A DNA stretch of 9,861 nucleotides from assembly GCA_030150315.1 (NCBI GenBank), contig JASLGB010000142.1, positions 1-9,861 on the forward strand, written 5' to 3'. A program made the translations under genes and the position numbers. Positions within the stretch are counted from its first letter, which is position 1. Each line of letters begins with the position of its first letter. This DNA comes from Dokdonella sp. (GTDB lineage: Bacteria > Pseudomonadota > Gammaproteobacteria > Xanthomonadales > Rhodanobacteraceae). The notes under the pieces are model-generated. The model was given only the letters and a program-made list of their open reading frames with translations, did no database searches and was not told the DNA's origin. This document shows, one piece after another, positions 1-7,194 of the stretch.

Positions 1-402
1 CACCGGGCCGCTGTCGACCGAGACCGGCTGCTCGCGGCTTTCGTTCACATCGCGCGTGTAGAAGTCGGCGGTATTCGCGCCGACTTCCTCGTAGGCGGCC
101 GACTCGAAGCCGACGCGATTCAGCAGTTCGAGCAGCGCCGCGCCACGCAGCGGCCGTGCGAGCACCAGCCCGGAATCCTCGCCCGGCCGGTCGGTGAAAT
201 CGGCGCAGCGGACACCCGAGCCGCGTGCCCGCGTGAAGGCCATCTGGCCGGCAAACGAACTGCGGTCCGCGATGACCAGGTCGGCAACGCCTTCCTCTCC
301 CTGACGCCACGGCGGCACCAGCTGCGCCGCGCTCTTGCGCAACAGCAGGCGCAGGTGCGCCTCCTCTTCCTCCGACAATCCGACGACGGCCACGATTTTC
401 AT
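1..402 (-). CDS. Unrecognised protein, N-terminal part (runs off left edge)
   Basis: An open reading frame of 134 codons runs without a stop from an ATG at 402 to the left edge. It is partial, with its C-terminus outside the window. The N-terminus MKIVAVVGLSEEEEAHLRLL looks like a first beta strand followed by an acidic helix. Later come VADLVIADRSS and a run reading LARPLRGAALLELLNRV. This order (strand, helix, ADLVIAD strand, then a P-L-R-x-x-x-L-L-x-L-L helix) resembles a response-regulator receiver fold, but the paired acidic residues and the phosphoacceptor context are not convincing. It is best called a receiver-like, probably degenerate N-terminal domain. No Shine-Dalgarno sequence is obvious. 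It lies 91 bp downstream of the SET gene on the same strand, so co-transcription is possible. I do not recognise a function. Codon use (G/C-rich third positions) supports real coding. Confidence 0.72.
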   Translation of the reverse strand, partial: MKIVAVVGLSEEEEAHLRLLLRKSAAQLVPPWRQGEEGVADLVIADRSSFAGQMAFTRARGSGVRCADFTDRPGEDSGLVLARPLRGAALLELLNRVGFESAAYEEVGANTADFYTRDVNESREQPVSVDSGPV

Positions 403-493
403 GCGCGCCACGAGCCAGCCCCTTGGTCCCGGAAACGCGCCCAAGGTCGCGCGGACGGGCGGCGACGTCAACAGCGCAAAACGGACTGCGCCG

Positions 494-1000
494 TCAGGCG
501 TCTTTCTTCTTCGCGGTTTTCGCCGGCGCGCGCGGACGCTTGGGCTTGAGCATGGTGCCAACGCACTCCGCTGCGCCACAGCGGCAGGCCCAGATCTTCT
601 TCAGCGTCGGCGTCAACCGCTCGGCCAGCACGATGCCGTAGTCGTAGGTCAGTTCCTCGCCGGCACGCAGCGCACGCGTCGTCTCGATCAGGACGCGGTC
701 CTTGCGCGGATCGCCATCGGGGCTTTCTTCCTGCACCGCGCGGCAGTTCGGCGCGCAGCTGTGGTTGATCCAGCGCGCGATGTTGCCATCGACGTTGGCG
801 TCGATGACGTAGTGCTCGTTGAGTGTGAACAGGAACGTGTGCCCGGATTCGGACGTGTTCGCGTAGCGTCGGTCCGCCTGCGCATGGGTAAGCCGCTTGC
901 CGCGGTATTCGATGAGTTCGACGCCTTCCGGAATGTCGACGAGGGCGAAAACTCCGTTGCCATGGATTGGCGAACGGCGCGCGGCGATGCGTTTCGTCAT
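494..1000 (-). CDS. SET-domain protein (putative lysine methyltransferase) with post-SET motif
   Basis: A 168-residue protein that is essentially a lone SET domain, the S-adenosylmethionine-dependent lysine methyltransferase fold. The N-terminal motif SPIHGNGVFAL (10-20) is typical. The cofactor and pseudoknot motif NHSC is at 79-82, with a further Cys at 86 (NHSCAPNC). The active-site motif ELTYDYG is at 116-122, with Tyr121 as the expected catalytic Tyr. A post-SET zinc cluster follows, CRCGAAEC (Cys139, 141, 146). All key residues are present, so it is probably active; the substrate cannot be read from sequence. After residue 151 comes a Lys/Pro/Ala-rich tail resembling histone-like tails. 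An in-frame ATG at 1033 would add 11 residues. Neither start has a clear ribosome site; I prefer 1000 because the domain begins there. The gene is divergent from the RNase T2 gene. Bacterial SET proteins of this type are known, but their targets are mostly uncharacterised. Confidence 0.9.
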   Translation of the reverse strand: MTKRIAARRSPIHGNGVFALVDIPEGVELIEYRGKRLTHAQADRRYANTSESGHTFLFTLNEHYVIDANVDGNIARWINHSCAPNCRAVQEESPDGDPRKDRVLIETTRALRAGEELTYDYGIVLAERLTPTLKKIWACRCGAAECVGTMLKPKRPRAPAKTAKKKDA

Positions 1001-1033
1001 GGAAGAAGCTGGCGTTGCGGAGCGAGGCCGCAT

Positions 1034-1135
1034 GATAGCGCGGTGCCGTCCGCGCCCACACTCCGATCCGTGCCGGCCGCAACGCGGTTCTGCTAGTTTG
1101 GGCAGGCGGAATCGCCGCGCCCGCCCGTTGCCGCC
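1034..1135. promoter_or_regulatory. Divergent intergenic region with TAGTTT box
   Basis: This region of about 100 bp separates the divergent SET and RNase T2 genes and must hold both promoters. On the plus strand TGCTAGTTT (1091-1099) matches an extended -10 element (TG, one base, then TAGTTT) 36 nt before the RNase T2 start codon. No good -35 hexamer is visible 17 bp upstream. I could not identify the minus-strand promoter. The promoter call is an inference, supported by similar TAGnnT boxes before other plus-strand genes here. Confidence 0.4.
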
Positions 1136-1828
1136 ATGCCGACCCTGCGCCTGTTCGCCGCCGTCCTCGCTCTCGCCATCGCTTTCGGCCCCGCCGACGC
1201 GGATGCGCGCAAGAGACCTTCCCCGCCGACGTCCGCCAAGGACGACGCACCGGCAGTGGTCGGCCGCCACGATTACTACATCATGGCCTTGTCGTGGTCG
1301 CCCACCTTCTGCCAGTCGCCACGCAAGGGCGAAGAGGAGCAGTGCAGCAAGAAGGGATACGGCTTCATCCTGCACGGCCTTTGGCCGCAGTACGAGAACG
1401 GCGGCGGCCCGGAACGCTGCGACAGCCGAGAATACACGCCCGACTCCAGCGTGGTCGCGGCAACCTTGCCGTTCATGCCGAGTCGACGCCTGATCAACCA
1501 CGAATGGCGCAAGCACGGCACCTGTACTGGACTGGACGCCAGATCCTATTTCCAGACCGCCGACCGCGCGTTCGCCGCATTGCAGATGCCGCGCGAACTG
1601 AAGGCGCCGCGCAAGGACCTGGACATGACCGGAGAGGGTCTGCGCGCGGCCTTGCGGCGTGCCAATCCGGCCCTGCGCGACGACATGATGACCCTGCATT
1701 GCAGCAAGGGCCAACTGGTCGAAGTGCGCGTCTGCCTCGACCGCGACACGCAACTGCGCCACTGCGGCAAGCGCCTGCGCAACTCCTGCCCGGCCCAGCG
1801 CACGTTCGAAATCCCGGCCGTGCAGTAA
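1136..1828 (+). CDS. Secreted RNase T2 family ribonuclease
   Basis: A 230-residue endoribonuclease of the T2 family, which cuts single-stranded RNA through a 2',3'-cyclic phosphate and acts in the periplasm or outside the cell. Residues 1-24 form a signal peptide (Arg5, hydrophobic core to Phe17, likely cleavage near the Ala-Asp-Ala at 22-24). Both conserved active-site segments are present: CAS I FILHGLWPQ (77-85, catalytic His80) and CAS II NHEWRKHGTC (121-130, with His122, Glu123, Lys126, His127). Eight cysteines (59, 70, 95, 130, 189, 200, 210, 218) fit a disulphide-rich exported enzyme. The catalytic set is complete, so activity is expected. No Shine-Dalgarno sequence is seen before the ATG; a TAGTTT -10-like box lies 36 nt upstream. 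The histidine kinase gene begins 3 nt after the stop, suggesting a shared transcript. Likely roles are RNA scavenging for phosphate or nucleotides; the link to the kinase is inferred from position only. Confidence 0.93.
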   Translation: MPTLRLFAAVLALAIAFGPADADARKRPSPPTSAKDDAPAVVGRHDYYIMALSWSPTFCQSPRKGEEEQCSKKGYGFILHGLWPQYENGGGPERCDSREYTPDSSVVAATLPFMPSRRLINHEWRKHGTCTGLDARSYFQTADRAFAALQMPRELKAPRKDLDMTGEGLRAALRRANPALRDDMMTLHCSKGQLVEVRVCLDRDTQLRHCGKRLRNSCPAQRTFEIPAVQ

Positions 1829-1831
1829 GCG

Positions 1832-3280
1832 ATGGATTCCGCCCGCAAGCAGCGATACGGCCTGGTCGCAAAGCTCGCCCTGTTCTATCTGCTGTTGTCG
1901 TTGCCGACCTTGATCGTGGTGGAGTCGGTGATCCTGCTGGTCGAGTACCAGCGCTTCGTGCACGGCGTCAGCAAGGGCAGCCTGCGCATCGCCAACGAGC
2001 GCGGCGCGGAAGAACTGGCACAGCGCTGGCAAGGGCTGTCCGGCGCCGGGCAACTGGGCTTCGAGATCTGGACGCAGGACTGGACGCTGCGCCTGCGCCA
2101 GCCACGCGGCGGGCTGACGCCGGACGAATCCTACGTGCTGCTGGAACTGTCGGAGCGGCCACTGGCCGCGACCCTGCTCGCGCCGGACGGCTCGATGATC
2201 GCGCGCTCGGTTGAGGACGGACAATGGGCACCGGAGCTGCCCACCGCAGCGGAATTCGAGCGCGCGACGCAAATCGCGGACAGTGCGCTCGAACTGAGCC
2301 ACAATGACGGCGGAATCTTCCTGCGCCGATCGATCGCCCCGGTGCGCGACGACAGCGGCCAGTTGCTGGGCCTGCTCTTCGTCGAACTGCACCTGTATCC
2401 GCCATGGCGGCGTCCGCTGGCCGAAAGCAGCTTCGAGTCGCCATCGGTCATCGCCTTCCTGGTCGTGTTCGGCGCCCTGTCGTCGATGTTCCTCGCCGGC
2501 TGGGTGACGCGACGCCTGAACCGCATCGCGCAGGCCGCGACCGCGTGGAGCCGCGGCGATTTTTCGACGCCGATCGATGACCGCGCGAACGACGAGATCG
2601 GTCGCGTCTCGGCCCTGCTCGACCGCATGGCGCTGGACCTGCGCCGACTGATGCGCTCGCGCGCCCAGCTGGCCACGCTGGCCGAGCGCCAGCGCCTTGC
2701 GCGCGACCTTCATGACACCGTCAAGCAGAAAGCCTTCGCCCTCAATCTGCAGCTCGCCGTGATCCGACGCCAACTGGGGGAGGGTCCCGGAGTCGAGCGA
2801 CTAGCCCAAGCGCAGAAGCTGACGCAGCAGATCCAGCAGGAACTGGCCCAGGTTCTCGAGGAAATGCAGGGCGACGGAAGCGACCTGCCGTTCGCGGAGC
2901 GCTTGCGTGAGCGCGCCAGCGATTGGTCGCACACCAGTGGATTCATGCCTGCGCTGAGCATCGAAGACATGCCGTCGCTGTCACCGCGAGATGAGGAATC
3001 GCTTCTGCGCATCGTCGACGAGGCCCTCGCCAACGTACTCCGCCATGCCGGCGCCACACACGTGGAGATTGCGTTGCGCCGCGAACAAGCGCGCTGGCGG
3101 CTGTCAATTCACGACAATGGGCGCGGCATCGTCGATACCTCCGTCAGCGGCATGGGACTGGCCAATCTGCGCCAGCGCGCGAAGGATTTGGCGGGCGGTA
3201 CCTTCGAGCTGGATTCCGGGCCCGAACGCGGCACGCTCGTTGCCGTGGGGTTTCTCGTAGTCGACAATCCCGACCCATGA
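1832..3280 (+). CDS. Membrane sensor histidine kinase, NarL/LiaS-type (HisKA_3)
   Basis: A 482-residue sensor kinase. TM1 is at about 11-37. An extracytoplasmic region of about 165 residues follows (about 38-203); its last part, with VRDDSGQLLGLLFVEL, looks like a Cache/PAS-type sensor fold. TM2 is at about 205-224, and a HAMP linker at about 225-275 (GDFSTPIDDRANDEIGRVSA). The HisKA_3 dimerisation domain carries ARDLHDTVKQ, with phosphoacceptor His294 and the D-x-x-x-Q phosphatase signature (Asp295, Gln299). The C-terminal ATPase domain has an N box (DEALANVLRHA, Asn401), a G1 box (HDNGRGI, Asp428) and a G2 box (GMGLANL, about 440). All catalytic features are present. The start ATG lies 3 nt after the RNase T2 stop, with no strong ribosome site, which suggests coupling. 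The stop overlaps the response-regulator start by 4 nt (ATGA). The ligand cannot be read from the sequence. Confidence 0.95.
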   Translation: MDSARKQRYGLVAKLALFYLLLSLPTLIVVESVILLVEYQRFVHGVSKGSLRIANERGAEELAQRWQGLSGAGQLGFEIWTQDWTLRLRQPRGGLTPDESYVLLELSERPLAATLLAPDGSMIARSVEDGQWAPELPTAAEFERATQIADSALELSHNDGGIFLRRSIAPVRDDSGQLLGLLFVELHLYPPWRRPLAESSFESPSVIAFLVVFGALSSMFLAGWVTRRLNRIAQAATAWSRGDFSTPIDDRANDEIGRVSALLDRMALDLRRLMRSRAQLATLAERQRLARDLHDTVKQKAFALNLQLAVIRRQLGEGPGVERLAQAQKLTQQIQQELAQVLEEMQGDGSDLPFAERLRERASDWSHTSGFMPALSIEDMPSLSPRDEESLLRIVDEALANVLRHAGATHVEIALRREQARWRLSIHDNGRGIVDTSVSGMGLANLRQRAKDLAGGTFELDSGPERGTLVAVGFLVVDNPDP

Positions 3281-3936
3281 GCAACGAACCGACCCGCGTC
3301 GTCATCGCAGACGACCACATCCTCGTCCGCCAAGGCATCCGCGCCTTCCTCGAAACCTATCCCGACCTGATCCTCGCCGGCGAGGCTGAAGACGCGGCCA
3401 GCGCCGCCGCGCTGTGCGCCGAACAGCAGCCCGACGTGGCGCCGGTGGACCTGGTAATGCCAGGCGGTGGCGTCGAGGCCACACGCGAGATCCGCGCGGT
3501 CAGTCCGCTCACGCAAGTCGTGCTGCTGACCTCATTCGAGGACGCGAGACAGATCGTCGCGGCGGTACAGGCAGGCGCGCTGTCATGCCTTCTGAAGGAC
3601 ATCGATCCGGACGCGCTGGCCGACACCGTGCGCAAGGCCGCCCGCGGCGAAGCGGTGCTGCATCCGCGCATTGCCGGCAAGCTGGTCGAAGTGCTGCGCA
3701 GCGGCGCGGAGCCGGGCAACGAAGCACTGGACTCGCTGAGCCAGCGCGAGCGCGAAGTCCTGACCCTGATGGCGGAAGGCTTCAGCAACCAGCACATCGC
3801 CGAACGCCTCGGCATCGGCGAAAAGACCGTCAAGACGCACGTCAGCAACGTGCTCGGAAAACTCGACGTCAACGACCGCACGCAGGCCGCGGTCTATGCG
3901 TGGAAAAGCGGGCTGAAGAAGCCGCCGACGCAGTAG
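3277..3936 (+). CDS. Response regulator, NarL/FixJ family (receiver plus LuxR-type HTH)
   Basis: A 219-residue DNA-binding response regulator, the evident partner of the kinase whose stop codon it overlaps (ATGA). The receiver domain (about 7-125) has the acidic pair Asp12-Asp13, phosphoacceptor Asp58 (VDLVMP), switch Thr85 and Lys107. The C-terminal LuxR-type helix-turn-helix spans about 152-212, beginning LSQREREVLTLMAEG with recognition-helix region GEKTVKTHVSNVLGKL. Two oddities surround Asp58. A Pro sits two residues before it in strand beta-3 (DVAPVDL). The loop after it reads MPGGGVEAT, one residue shorter than the usual MPGxxGxEAT pattern in this family. The conserved residues remain, so it is probably functional. 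No Shine-Dalgarno sequence is seen, consistent with translational coupling. Targets are unknown; autoregulation of this operon or RNase T2 control is possible but not shown. Confidence 0.95.
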   Translation: MSNEPTRVVIADDHILVRQGIRAFLETYPDLILAGEAEDAASAAALCAEQQPDVAPVDLVMPGGGVEATREIRAVSPLTQVVLLTSFEDARQIVAAVQAGALSCLLKDIDPDALADTVRKAARGEAVLHPRIAGKLVEVLRSGAEPGNEALDSLSQREREVLTLMAEGFSNQHIAERLGIGEKTVKTHVSNVLGKLDVNDRTQAAVYAWKSGLKKPPTQ

Positions 3937-3949
3937 GCCGCGCGCAGTA

Positions 3950-5275
3950 TCAGAGCGCCGCGTCGAACCCGTCCCCAAACACCGCATCTGCGCGTTCGCA
4001 GGCGCCATCGGCGTCGTAGCGCGACACCCGCACATCGTTGGCCAAGCCGCTGAACAGCGTGCCGGCCAGCACGGTCCAGCCGGCGGCACAGCCGGTGGAA
4101 ACCGCGAAGAAGTCGCGATCACCGGCATCGAGCGAACGGCATGGCTGCAGGTGCGCATCGAACTCGGCCACACGCGCGCCGACGTGGCCCTGCGGATCGA
4201 TAAAGAAAGTCCCGTCGATGCGCCAGCGTCCATTCGGCGCGCGCACCAGCCGGCGTGCATCGGCGCGGATCGGAGCCGCGCTTTCCTGCCTCGGCTCGCC
4301 GGTCATCGAGTCCAGACGCAGCAACCGCAGCCGCCCGTCGGGCGCCAGCGATGGCGCAACGACCGGATCACCGGCGCCATCGAGGATCAGGCCGACAGCG
4401 ACGCTGCCGGACAGCGGATCCTGTCCCTGGCTGAGCTGCCGCGTCCACTGCCACGTTCCGTCAGCGGCCATCTTCCAGACCTGCACCTGCATTCGGCCCA
4501 GCGAGTTCTGCAACGCGCCTTGCGCGAACACGTTGTCGGCGTCATCCAGCGCGATGTGCAGGCGGTGGTTGAAGGTGGCGCCGTCGAGCGTGCCGAGCTC
4601 GCGGTCGTGGAACACGACCCGGCCGGCCGCGGCGAAGCGCACGATGAGATAGCCGCCGTGCAGCATGTCGCCGGCCACGCCGACGACCGCGCCACCGTCG
4701 TCGGTGGCGACGATGGTTTCGGCTTGCAGATCCTCGCTGCCCGGTGACCAGCGCCAGTCCTGCAGGCGCTGCCCGTCGGTGCGGTAGCGCAGCACGAGGA
4801 TGTCGCTGCCATCGATCACGGGCACCAGCAGGTCGCCGCCGCGACCGATCGCGAGCGTCCGGACTCCGGCGGAAACGTGTCCAGCCTGCGACTGGTCCTC
4901 CCACACGACCTCGCCGCTGTCGCCGTCGTGGACGCGCACGCGGGCGATCGGGCCGAACGCGTCCACCAAGGCCACGCGGCCGTCCGGCAGCAACTCCATG
5001 CCGGGCGCATCGGCGGTCGTCTGGCGCTCGCGCAACCACACGAATGCACCGCCGTCGTCGAACCGCGCCAGCGCGACATGCGGCATACCGTCGTGCGCCA
5101 AATGCAGCAGCGCGAACACGCCGCCGTCCGCCGCCACGCGCACATCGATCGGCGTGGCGCCGCGCGGCGTGGTTTCGTAATGCCACGACCCGACCCACAC
5201 GGGTTTCCATGCGGCCGTCGCGATCGTCGCGACGAATGCGGTGGACATAGCAAGCATCGCGGCGAATGGCGGCAT
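3950..5275 (-). CDS. Secreted repeat protein, beta-propeller-like, with FGDGFD tail
   Basis: A protein of about 441 residues. It starts MPPFAAMLAMSTAFVATIAT, a hydrophobic signal-like segment ending Ala-Ala-Trp. The body is built of recurring units of about 40-60 residues of the form D-x-x-V/I-A-x-D-G-G-x-V/A (for example DVRVAADGGVFAL and IVATDDGGAVVG). These alternate with Arg/Tyr-Asp turns such as ALARFDDGG and VSRYDADG. This suggests a beta-propeller or delta-60/SBBP-like fold; no enzyme motif is visible. The end reads DAVFGDGFDAAL, resembling the F-x-x-G-F-E/D tails I recall on many exported Lysobacterales proteins. Start choice: the ATG at 5275 has AAGGA eight bases upstream. An in-frame ATG at 5302 adds nine residues including one Arg, which would improve the signal peptide charge but lacks a ribosome site. 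The gene converges on the response regulator, leaving 13 bp between stop codons. Exact function is unknown. Confidence 0.85.
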   Translation of the reverse strand: MPPFAAMLAMSTAFVATIATAAWKPVWVGSWHYETTPRGATPIDVRVAADGGVFALLHLAHDGMPHVALARFDDGGAFVWLRERQTTADAPGMELLPDGRVALVDAFGPIARVRVHDGDSGEVVWEDQSQAGHVSAGVRTLAIGRGGDLLVPVIDGSDILVLRYRTDGQRLQDWRWSPGSEDLQAETIVATDDGGAVVGVAGDMLHGGYLIVRFAAAGRVVFHDRELGTLDGATFNHRLHIALDDADNVFAQGALQNSLGRMQVQVWKMAADGTWQWTRQLSQGQDPLSGSVAVGLILDGAGDPVVAPSLAPDGRLRLLRLDSMTGEPRQESAAPIRADARRLVRAPNGRWRIDGTFFIDPQGHVGARVAEFDAHLQPCRSLDAGDRDFFAVSTGCAAGWTVLAGTLFSGLANDVRVSRYDADGACERADAVFGDGFDAAL

Positions 5276-5449
5276 GGCGGTGGTCCTTGATGGAGACACC
5301 ATCCGCTACGCATTGCCGCGGCCGAATCCTCAATCCCCGGCATTCACCGGGAGGCTCACGTCAACGACTGCGCACCCCTCTGCCCGACCGCCCGGGATGC
5401 CCGTCCATGCAGCCGGACCAGCATCCCGATGCCGCCAACGGCAGCGCAC
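5276..5449. other. Intergenic gap between M20 peptidase and secreted repeat protein
   Basis: About 170 bp between two minus-strand genes. It contains the repeat-protein leader and ribosome site, and a small hairpin, TGCCG-CCAA-CGGCA (5430-5443), just after the peptidase stop. The hairpin has no T-run, so it is a weak terminator candidate at best. TTGACG on the minus strand (5364 to 5359) resembles a -35 box, but no -10 lies 16-18 bp downstream. Confidence 0.35.
5284..5288 (-). promoter_or_regulatory. Ribosome binding site of the secreted repeat protein
   Basis: AAGGA on the minus strand with an 8-nt spacer to the ATG at 5275. It decides the start in favour of 5275 over the in-frame ATG at 5302, which has no comparable site. 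Confidence 0.6.
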
Positions 5450-6940
5450 TCAGTCGCAGCAGCCGTCGCCGCCCTTGACCGTATGCGCGTGCGACGCCGC
5501 GACGCCCTGGGTCAGACCCTGGCCGCTGGCAACGTAGTGGTCGGCGACCACCTTGGCCACGCACATCGACATGCGCTTGCCGGTCGGAATGTGCAGGAAC
5601 TCGTTCGGGCCGTGCGCGTTCGAGTGCGGTCCGAGCACGCCGGTGATCAGGAACTGCGCACCGGGGAACTTCTCGCCGAGCATGCCCATGAACGGAATCG
5701 ATCCGCCTTCGCCGTTGTAGGCGACCGGCGCACCGAAGAACTGCTGCGATGCCGCGTCCACGGACTGCTCCAGCCACGGCGCCAGCGCCGGCGCTTCCCA
5801 GCCGCTGCCCGCCTTTTCCAGATCGAAGGTGACCTTGGCGTTGTACGGCGGGTCGGATTCGAGCAGGCGCTTCAGGAACTCGCCGCCCTTCTTCGCATCC
5901 AGCGTCGGCGGCACGCGCAGGCTGAGCTTCACCGCGGTGTACGGACGCAGCACGTTGCCGGCAGCGTCCAGCGACGGCAGGCCGCCCACGCCGGTCATCG
6001 ACAGCGCCGGGCGCCAGGTGCGATTGAGCACCAGTTCGGCCAGGTCGGCATTCATCGGCTGCAAGCCGTCGACCAGCGGGAACTTGGAATAGACCTCGTC
6101 GCCCAGGATCTCGGCGGTGCGCTTGGCCTGCGCCACGCGCTGCGCCGGAATCTCGACATGCAGTTCCTGCGGCAGGATGCGCCCGGTGGTCTCGTCTTCC
6201 AGACGCGACAGCAGCTTGCGCAGAATGCGGAAGCTCGAAGCGACCACGCCGGAAGCGTCACCGGAGTGCACGCCTTCTTCCAGCACGTTCACGGTCAGGT
6301 TGCCGCCGGTCAGGCCGCGCAGGCTGGTCGTCAGCCAGAGCTGGTCGTAGTTGCCGCAACCGGAGTCGAGGCAGACGATCAGCGACGGCTTGCCGATGCG
6401 CGCCGCCAAATGATCGACGTAGTACGGCAGGTCGTAGCTGCCCGATTCCTCGCAGGCCTCGATCATCACCACGCAGCGTGCATGCGGAATGCCCTGCTCG
6501 TGCAGCGCCATGATCGCGGCCAGCGATCCGTAGATGGCGTAGCCGTCGTCGGCACCGCCGCGGCCATAGAGCTTGTCGCCTTCAAGAACCGGCTTCCACG
6601 GGCCGAGGTGCGCCGACCAGCCGGTCATTTCCGGCTGCTTGTCGAGGTGCCCGTACAGCAGGACGGTGTCGGTGCTGGCGGCATCGGTTCCCGGAATCTC
6701 GATGAAGATCAGCGGCGTGCGACCAGCCAGGCGAACCACTTCGACCTGCATGCCCGGAATCTTCTGCGACTTCGCCCACGACTCCATCAGCGCCACGGCC
6801 TGATCCATGTAGCCGTGCTTTTCCCAGTCGGCGTCGAACATCGGCGACTTGTTCGGGATCTTGATGTATTCGGTCAGCTGCGGAACGATCTGCTCGTCCC
6901 AGAGGCCGCCGACGAAACTGCTGAGTGCCTTGGAATCCAT
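5450..6940 (-). CDS. M20 family zinc metallopeptidase (dipeptidase-like)
   Basis: A 496-residue cytosolic-type peptidase of the M20 (ArgE/DapE/CPG2-like) family, expected to hydrolyse dipeptides or N-acyl amino acids with two zinc ions. Numbered from the ATG at 6940, the ligands are all present: His98 and Asp100 in YGHLDKQPE, bridging Asp131 in GRGGADDG, catalytic Glu164 and ligand Glu165 in EACEESGS, Asp192 in CLDSG, and His443 in SNAHGPNE. The lid/dimerisation domain lies between, with the typical VHSGDASG motif near 225-232. No signal peptide is present. The C-terminus ends HAHTVKGGDGCCD, an unusual His/Cys tail outside the catalytic fold. Start choice: the longest frame opens at a GTG at 6949, but that GTG sits inside the AAGGTG ribosome site. 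That site lies 6 nt before the ATG at 6940, so 6940 is preferred. The gene is divergent from the ComEA-like gene. Confidence 0.95.
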   Translation of the reverse strand: MDSKALSSFVGGLWDEQIVPQLTEYIKIPNKSPMFDADWEKHGYMDQAVALMESWAKSQKIPGMQVEVVRLAGRTPLIFIEIPGTDAASTDTVLLYGHLDKQPEMTGWSAHLGPWKPVLEGDKLYGRGGADDGYAIYGSLAAIMALHEQGIPHARCVVMIEACEESGSYDLPYYVDHLAARIGKPSLIVCLDSGCGNYDQLWLTTSLRGLTGGNLTVNVLEEGVHSGDASGVVASSFRILRKLLSRLEDETTGRILPQELHVEIPAQRVAQAKRTAEILGDEVYSKFPLVDGLQPMNADLAELVLNRTWRPALSMTGVGGLPSLDAAGNVLRPYTAVKLSLRVPPTLDAKKGGEFLKRLLESDPPYNAKVTFDLEKAGSGWEAPALAPWLEQSVDAASQQFFGAPVAYNGEGGSIPFMGMLGEKFPGAQFLITGVLGPHSNAHGPNEFLHIPTGKRMSMCVAKVVADHYVASGQGLTQGVAASHAHTVKGGDGCCD

Positions 6941-6946
6941 GGGTTT

Positions 6947-6952
6947 CACCTT
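6947..6952 (-). promoter_or_regulatory. Ribosome binding site of the M20 peptidase
   Basis: AAGGTG on the minus strand, 6 nt before the ATG at 6940. Its last three bases form the GTG that could otherwise be read as a start codon, so it argues for the shorter N-terminus. Confidence 0.65.
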
Positions 6953-7194
6953 TCTGGAGGGGCGCTGGGGCCCGCCTGCGGAGACCTTCCGCCAATCGCC
7001 AATCGTAGCGGATCGGCGCTTCCTCTTCCTGCGCCGATGGGTCGCATCGGGCGCGGCGTAAGAGTTTTCCTACACGTCCTCGCTCCGTTTTCCGACACCG
7101 AAGCCGGTCGTGCACCACTGATTGCCATAGCCGCCGTGCCTAGAATTTGCGCCATCTGCGCCGAGGCGCGCCAACGCGTACCCAAATCACGACC
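6953..7194. promoter_or_regulatory. Divergent promoter region, M20 peptidase / ComEA-like gene
   Basis: About 240 bp without a gene. On the plus strand TAGAAT (7141-7146, within TGCCTAGAAT) is a good -10 candidate 48 nt before the ComEA-like start; no convincing -35 is spaced correctly. On the minus strand TACGAT (7007 to 7002) is a possible -10 for the peptidase. Directly beside it is a tandem 7-bp repeat, GATTGGC-GATTGGC on the minus strand (plus strand about 6991-7005), which could be an operator or chance. Both promoter calls are inferences. Confidence 0.35.

Noticed and set aside
421..446. Inverted repeat CCTTGG / CCAAGG between the SET gene and the leftmost gene
   Set aside because: Only 6-bp arms with a 14-nt loop and no T-run; likely chance.
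1001..2773. Long open minus-strand frame extending the SET protein upstream to 759 residues
   Set aside because: It lies antisense to the RNase T2 and kinase genes, which have intact family motifs. The extra residues are Arg/Ala/Gln-rich with no domain, typical of shadow frames in high-GC DNA.
5359..5364. TTGACG on the minus strand as a -35 box
   Set aside because: No -10-like hexamer 16-18 bp downstream.
6947..6949. GTG start for the M20 peptidase
   Set aside because: It is part of the AAGGTG ribosome site that serves the ATG at 6940.
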